The translations under genes were made by a program, and so were the position numbers. From Zoogloea sp. (GTDB lineage: Bacteria; Pseudomonadota; Gammaproteobacteria; Burkholderiales; Rhodocyclaceae), in assembly GCA_016720685.1 (NCBI GenBank), contig JADKKC010000035.1, forward strand, positions 23,566-87,565: DNA of 64,000 nt, written 5' to 3'. This document shows positions 62,616-64,000 of this stretch, piece by piece. Within the stretch, counting starts at the first letter, position 1, and each line of letters opens with the position of its first letter. Under the pieces are notes generated by a model, which ran no database searches, was not told the DNA's origin, and saw only the letters and a program-made list of their open reading frames with translations.

Positions 62616-62843
62616 ATGATGACTTCGAATTCTTCCCCGACTCTTTCCCTGACGATCAACGGCGAAGCGCGTTCGTTGGTGGCGCCGGCTACGGTGGCGG
62701 CCCTGCTCGACGAGATGGGGCTGACCGGCAAGCGCCTGGCGGTGGAGCGCAACGGCGAGATCGTGCCGAAAGGTCTTCACGCCGGCACGCAGCTGGTGGA
62801 TGGCGACCGGCTCGAGATCGTTGTGGCGGTAGGTGGCGGTTGA
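62616..62843 (+). CDS. thiS: Sulfur carrier protein ThiS
   Basis: ThiS is the ubiquitin-like sulfur carrier of thiamine thiazole synthesis. From the ATG at 62616 (an ATG one codon later is equally possible) it is 75 aa: LSLTINGEARSLVAPATVAAL, RLAVERNGEIVPK and the C-terminal DGDRLEIVVAVGGG, with the Gly-Gly that becomes thiocarboxylated. thiG follows after 72 bp. Confidence 0.95.
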   Translation: MMTSNSSPTLSLTINGEARSLVAPATVAALLDEMGLTGKRLAVERNGEIVPKGLHAGTQLVDGDRLEIVVAVGGG

Positions 62844-62915
62844 GCGGTTTTCGTTTGCTGCGGGCTGTTCGGCCCGTTTCTTTTATTTTCCTGATTGGAT
62901 GAGGCTGGCCCTTCG

Positions 62916-63701
62916 ATGGATGATTTGCTGACGATTGCAGGCAAGAGCTATTCCTCCCGGCTGCTGGTGGGGACCGGCAAATACAAGGATTTTGCGCAGA
63001 CGCGCGAGGCCATCGACGCAAGCGGGGCGCAGATTGTCACCGTGGCGATCCGGCGGACCAACATCGGTCAGGATCCGAACGCGCCCAGCCTGCTCGATGC
63101 GCTGCCGCCTTCGCAATTTACCTATCTGCCCAACACGGCCGGCTGTTACACCGCCGAGGACGCGATCCGCACGCTGCGCCTTGCCCGCGAGCTGCTCGAC
63201 GACCACAAGCTGGTGAAGCTCGAAGTGCTGGGCGACCCGCACACGCTCTTCCCCAACATGCCCGAAACCCTCAAGGCCGCCGAGGTGCTGGTGAAGGAGG
63301 GCTTCGAGGTGATGGTTTACTGCGCCGACGATCCGATTCAGGCCAGGATGCTGGAGGACATCGGCTGCGTGGCGGTGATGCCGCTGGCCTCGCTGATCGG
63401 CTCGGGCATGGGCATCCTGAATCCCTGGAACGTGCAGCTGATTCGCAATGCGGTGAAGGTGCCGGTGCTGGTGGATGCCGGCGTGGGCACGGCCTCGGAC
63501 GCCGCCATTGCCATGGAGCTGGGGTGTGACGGTGTGCTGATGAACACCGCCATCGCGCTGGCGCAGGATCCGGTGAGGATGGCCGGCGCCATGAAGAAGG
63601 GCGTCGAGGCCGGCCGCGAGGCCTTCCTCGCCGGGCGCATGCCCAAGAAGTTCTACACTGCGAGCCCGAGTTCGCCCACCACGGGCCTGATCGGCAGCTG
63701 A
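62916..63701 (+). CDS. thiG: Thiazole synthase ThiG
   Basis: ThiG forms the thiamine thiazole from DXP, dehydroglycine and ThiS-thiocarboxylate. The ATG at 62916 gives 261 aa starting MDDLLTIAGKSYSSRLLVGTGKY. Signature blocks are VTVAIRRTNI, LPNTAGCYTAEDAIRTLRLA, LVKLEVLGDPHTLFPN with the Schiff-base Lys, PLASLIGSGMGILNPWN and VDAGVGTASDAAIAMELGCDG. It is full length. No TPP riboswitch is visible upstream of thiS. Confidence 0.96.
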   Translation: MDDLLTIAGKSYSSRLLVGTGKYKDFAQTREAIDASGAQIVTVAIRRTNIGQDPNAPSLLDALPPSQFTYLPNTAGCYTAEDAIRTLRLARELLDDHKLVKLEVLGDPHTLFPNMPETLKAAEVLVKEGFEVMVYCADDPIQARMLEDIGCVAVMPLASLIGSGMGILNPWNVQLIRNAVKVPVLVDAGVGTASDAAIAMELGCDGVLMNTAIALAQDPVRMAGAMKKGVEAGREAFLAGRMPKKFYTASPSSPTTGLIGS

Positions 63702-63725
63702 TAGACCCCATTCGATTGACCTGCG

Positions 63726-63743
63726 GCGCGCTACGGCGCGCCG
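63726..63743. terminator. Hairpin after thiG
   Basis: GGCGCGCTACGGCGCGCC (one mismatch-free GGCGCG-type arm on each side) is followed by GTTTTCC, 25 bp after the thiG stop and 22 bp before trmB. It could be a terminator. Confidence 0.45.
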
Positions 63744-63764
63744 TTTTCCATTCCAGACAGCGCC

Positions 63765-64000
63765 ATGAGCGAAGAAACCCAGCAGACCCCGGCCGACGAG
63801 CCGCAGCACTCCACTCCTCGCCTCACGTCCCAGTCGATCCGCAGTTTCGTGCTGCGCCAGGGGCGCATGTCGGATGCCCAGCACCGTTTTCTTGACGAGA
63901 TGATGCCCAGGGTGGGCCTTGCCTACCGTCCGGCGCCCGTGGACCTGAACGAAGTTTTTGGCCGTCAGGCGCCGCATGTCGTGGAAATCGGCTTTGGCAT
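63765..64000 (+). CDS. trmB: tRNA (guanine-N7)-methyltransferase TrmB (5' part, runs off the window)
   Basis: The first 78 codons of TrmB, which makes m7G46 in tRNA. The N-terminal MSEETQQTPADEPQH extension is followed by RSFVLRQGRMSDAQHRFLDE, the conserved start, and HVVEIGFG, the beginning of the SAM-binding motif. The rest lies beyond base 64000. Confidence 0.93.
   Translation, partial: MSEETQQTPADEPQHSTPRLTSQSIRSFVLRQGRMSDAQHRFLDEMMPRVGLAYRPAPVDLNEVFGRQAPHVVEIGFG

Overview
The window is high-GC, densely coded chromosome from what looks like a betaproteobacterium, probably of the Rhodocyclales (Azoarcus/Thauera/Zoogloea-like). This is inferred from gene content (a MutY-DgkA-YejK-RlmN neighbourhood, ThiS-ThiG-TrmB, PEP-CTERM proteins), not from a database search.

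Region 1 (1-19.9 kb) is mostly core genome with intact genes: mutY, a flavin reductase, an alpha/beta hydrolase, dgkA, yejK, an rlmN-family gene, an Old Yellow Enzyme, a signalling operon (periplasmic binding protein, hybrid histidine kinase, HDOD-REC-GGDEF protein), ahpF, tRNA-Val(GAC), pirin and OsmC. It also holds a mandelate cluster: mdlA is intact, but a deletion has fused the 5'-truncated remains of mdlB and of a divergent lysR. A coupled lipoprotein/lipase-like pair follows.

Region 2 (19.9-29.7 kb) is accessory. It has an IS3-type remnant, an integron-like cassette patch without an integrase (one complete attC, a partial attC, an NAD-dependent epimerase, a class D beta-lactamase, two reverse-strand hypothetical genes), a hydrolase/quinone reductase/tautomerase operon divergent from an HxlR regulator, and an exported amidohydrolase.

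Region 3 (29.7-62.5 kb) appears to be a genomic island inserted in the 3' end of tRNA-Gly(CCC). The tRNA at 62473-62546 is intact. About 120 bp covering its last 23 nt and its downstream terminator is repeated directly, with some divergence, at 29711-29831. No integrase is visible. The left part is an insertion-sequence graveyard: a toxin-antitoxin pair whose antitoxin is split by an IS630 element, itself split by an IS66 element, both with clean target duplications; an IS21 element with a six-unit 25-bp terminal array; an internally deleted IS5-type element; and three ISAs1-family derivatives. Between them lie two PEP-CTERM proteins, a LysR-controlled reductase/hydrolase/tautomerase operon, an AEC transporter and a LysR-MBL-DsbA-like unit. 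The right part carries a truncated family B DNA polymerase, a winged-helix-like protein and a small membrane protein, then a type I restriction-modification operon (hsdR, hsdM, hsdS) continued without a gap by a HipA-like kinase and a DUF3037-type protein. This last module is the best candidate here for a defence system of unusual composition.

Region 4 (62.5-64 kb) returns to core genome: tRNA-Gly, thiS, thiG and the start of trmB.

Two quality warnings. Bases about 40600-41015 are a non-biological run of homopolymers, probably an assembly artefact. Frameshifts cluster in regions 2 and 3, several of them in homopolymers (tautomerase, hsdM, DUF3037), so some 'pseudogenes' may be sequencing errors.
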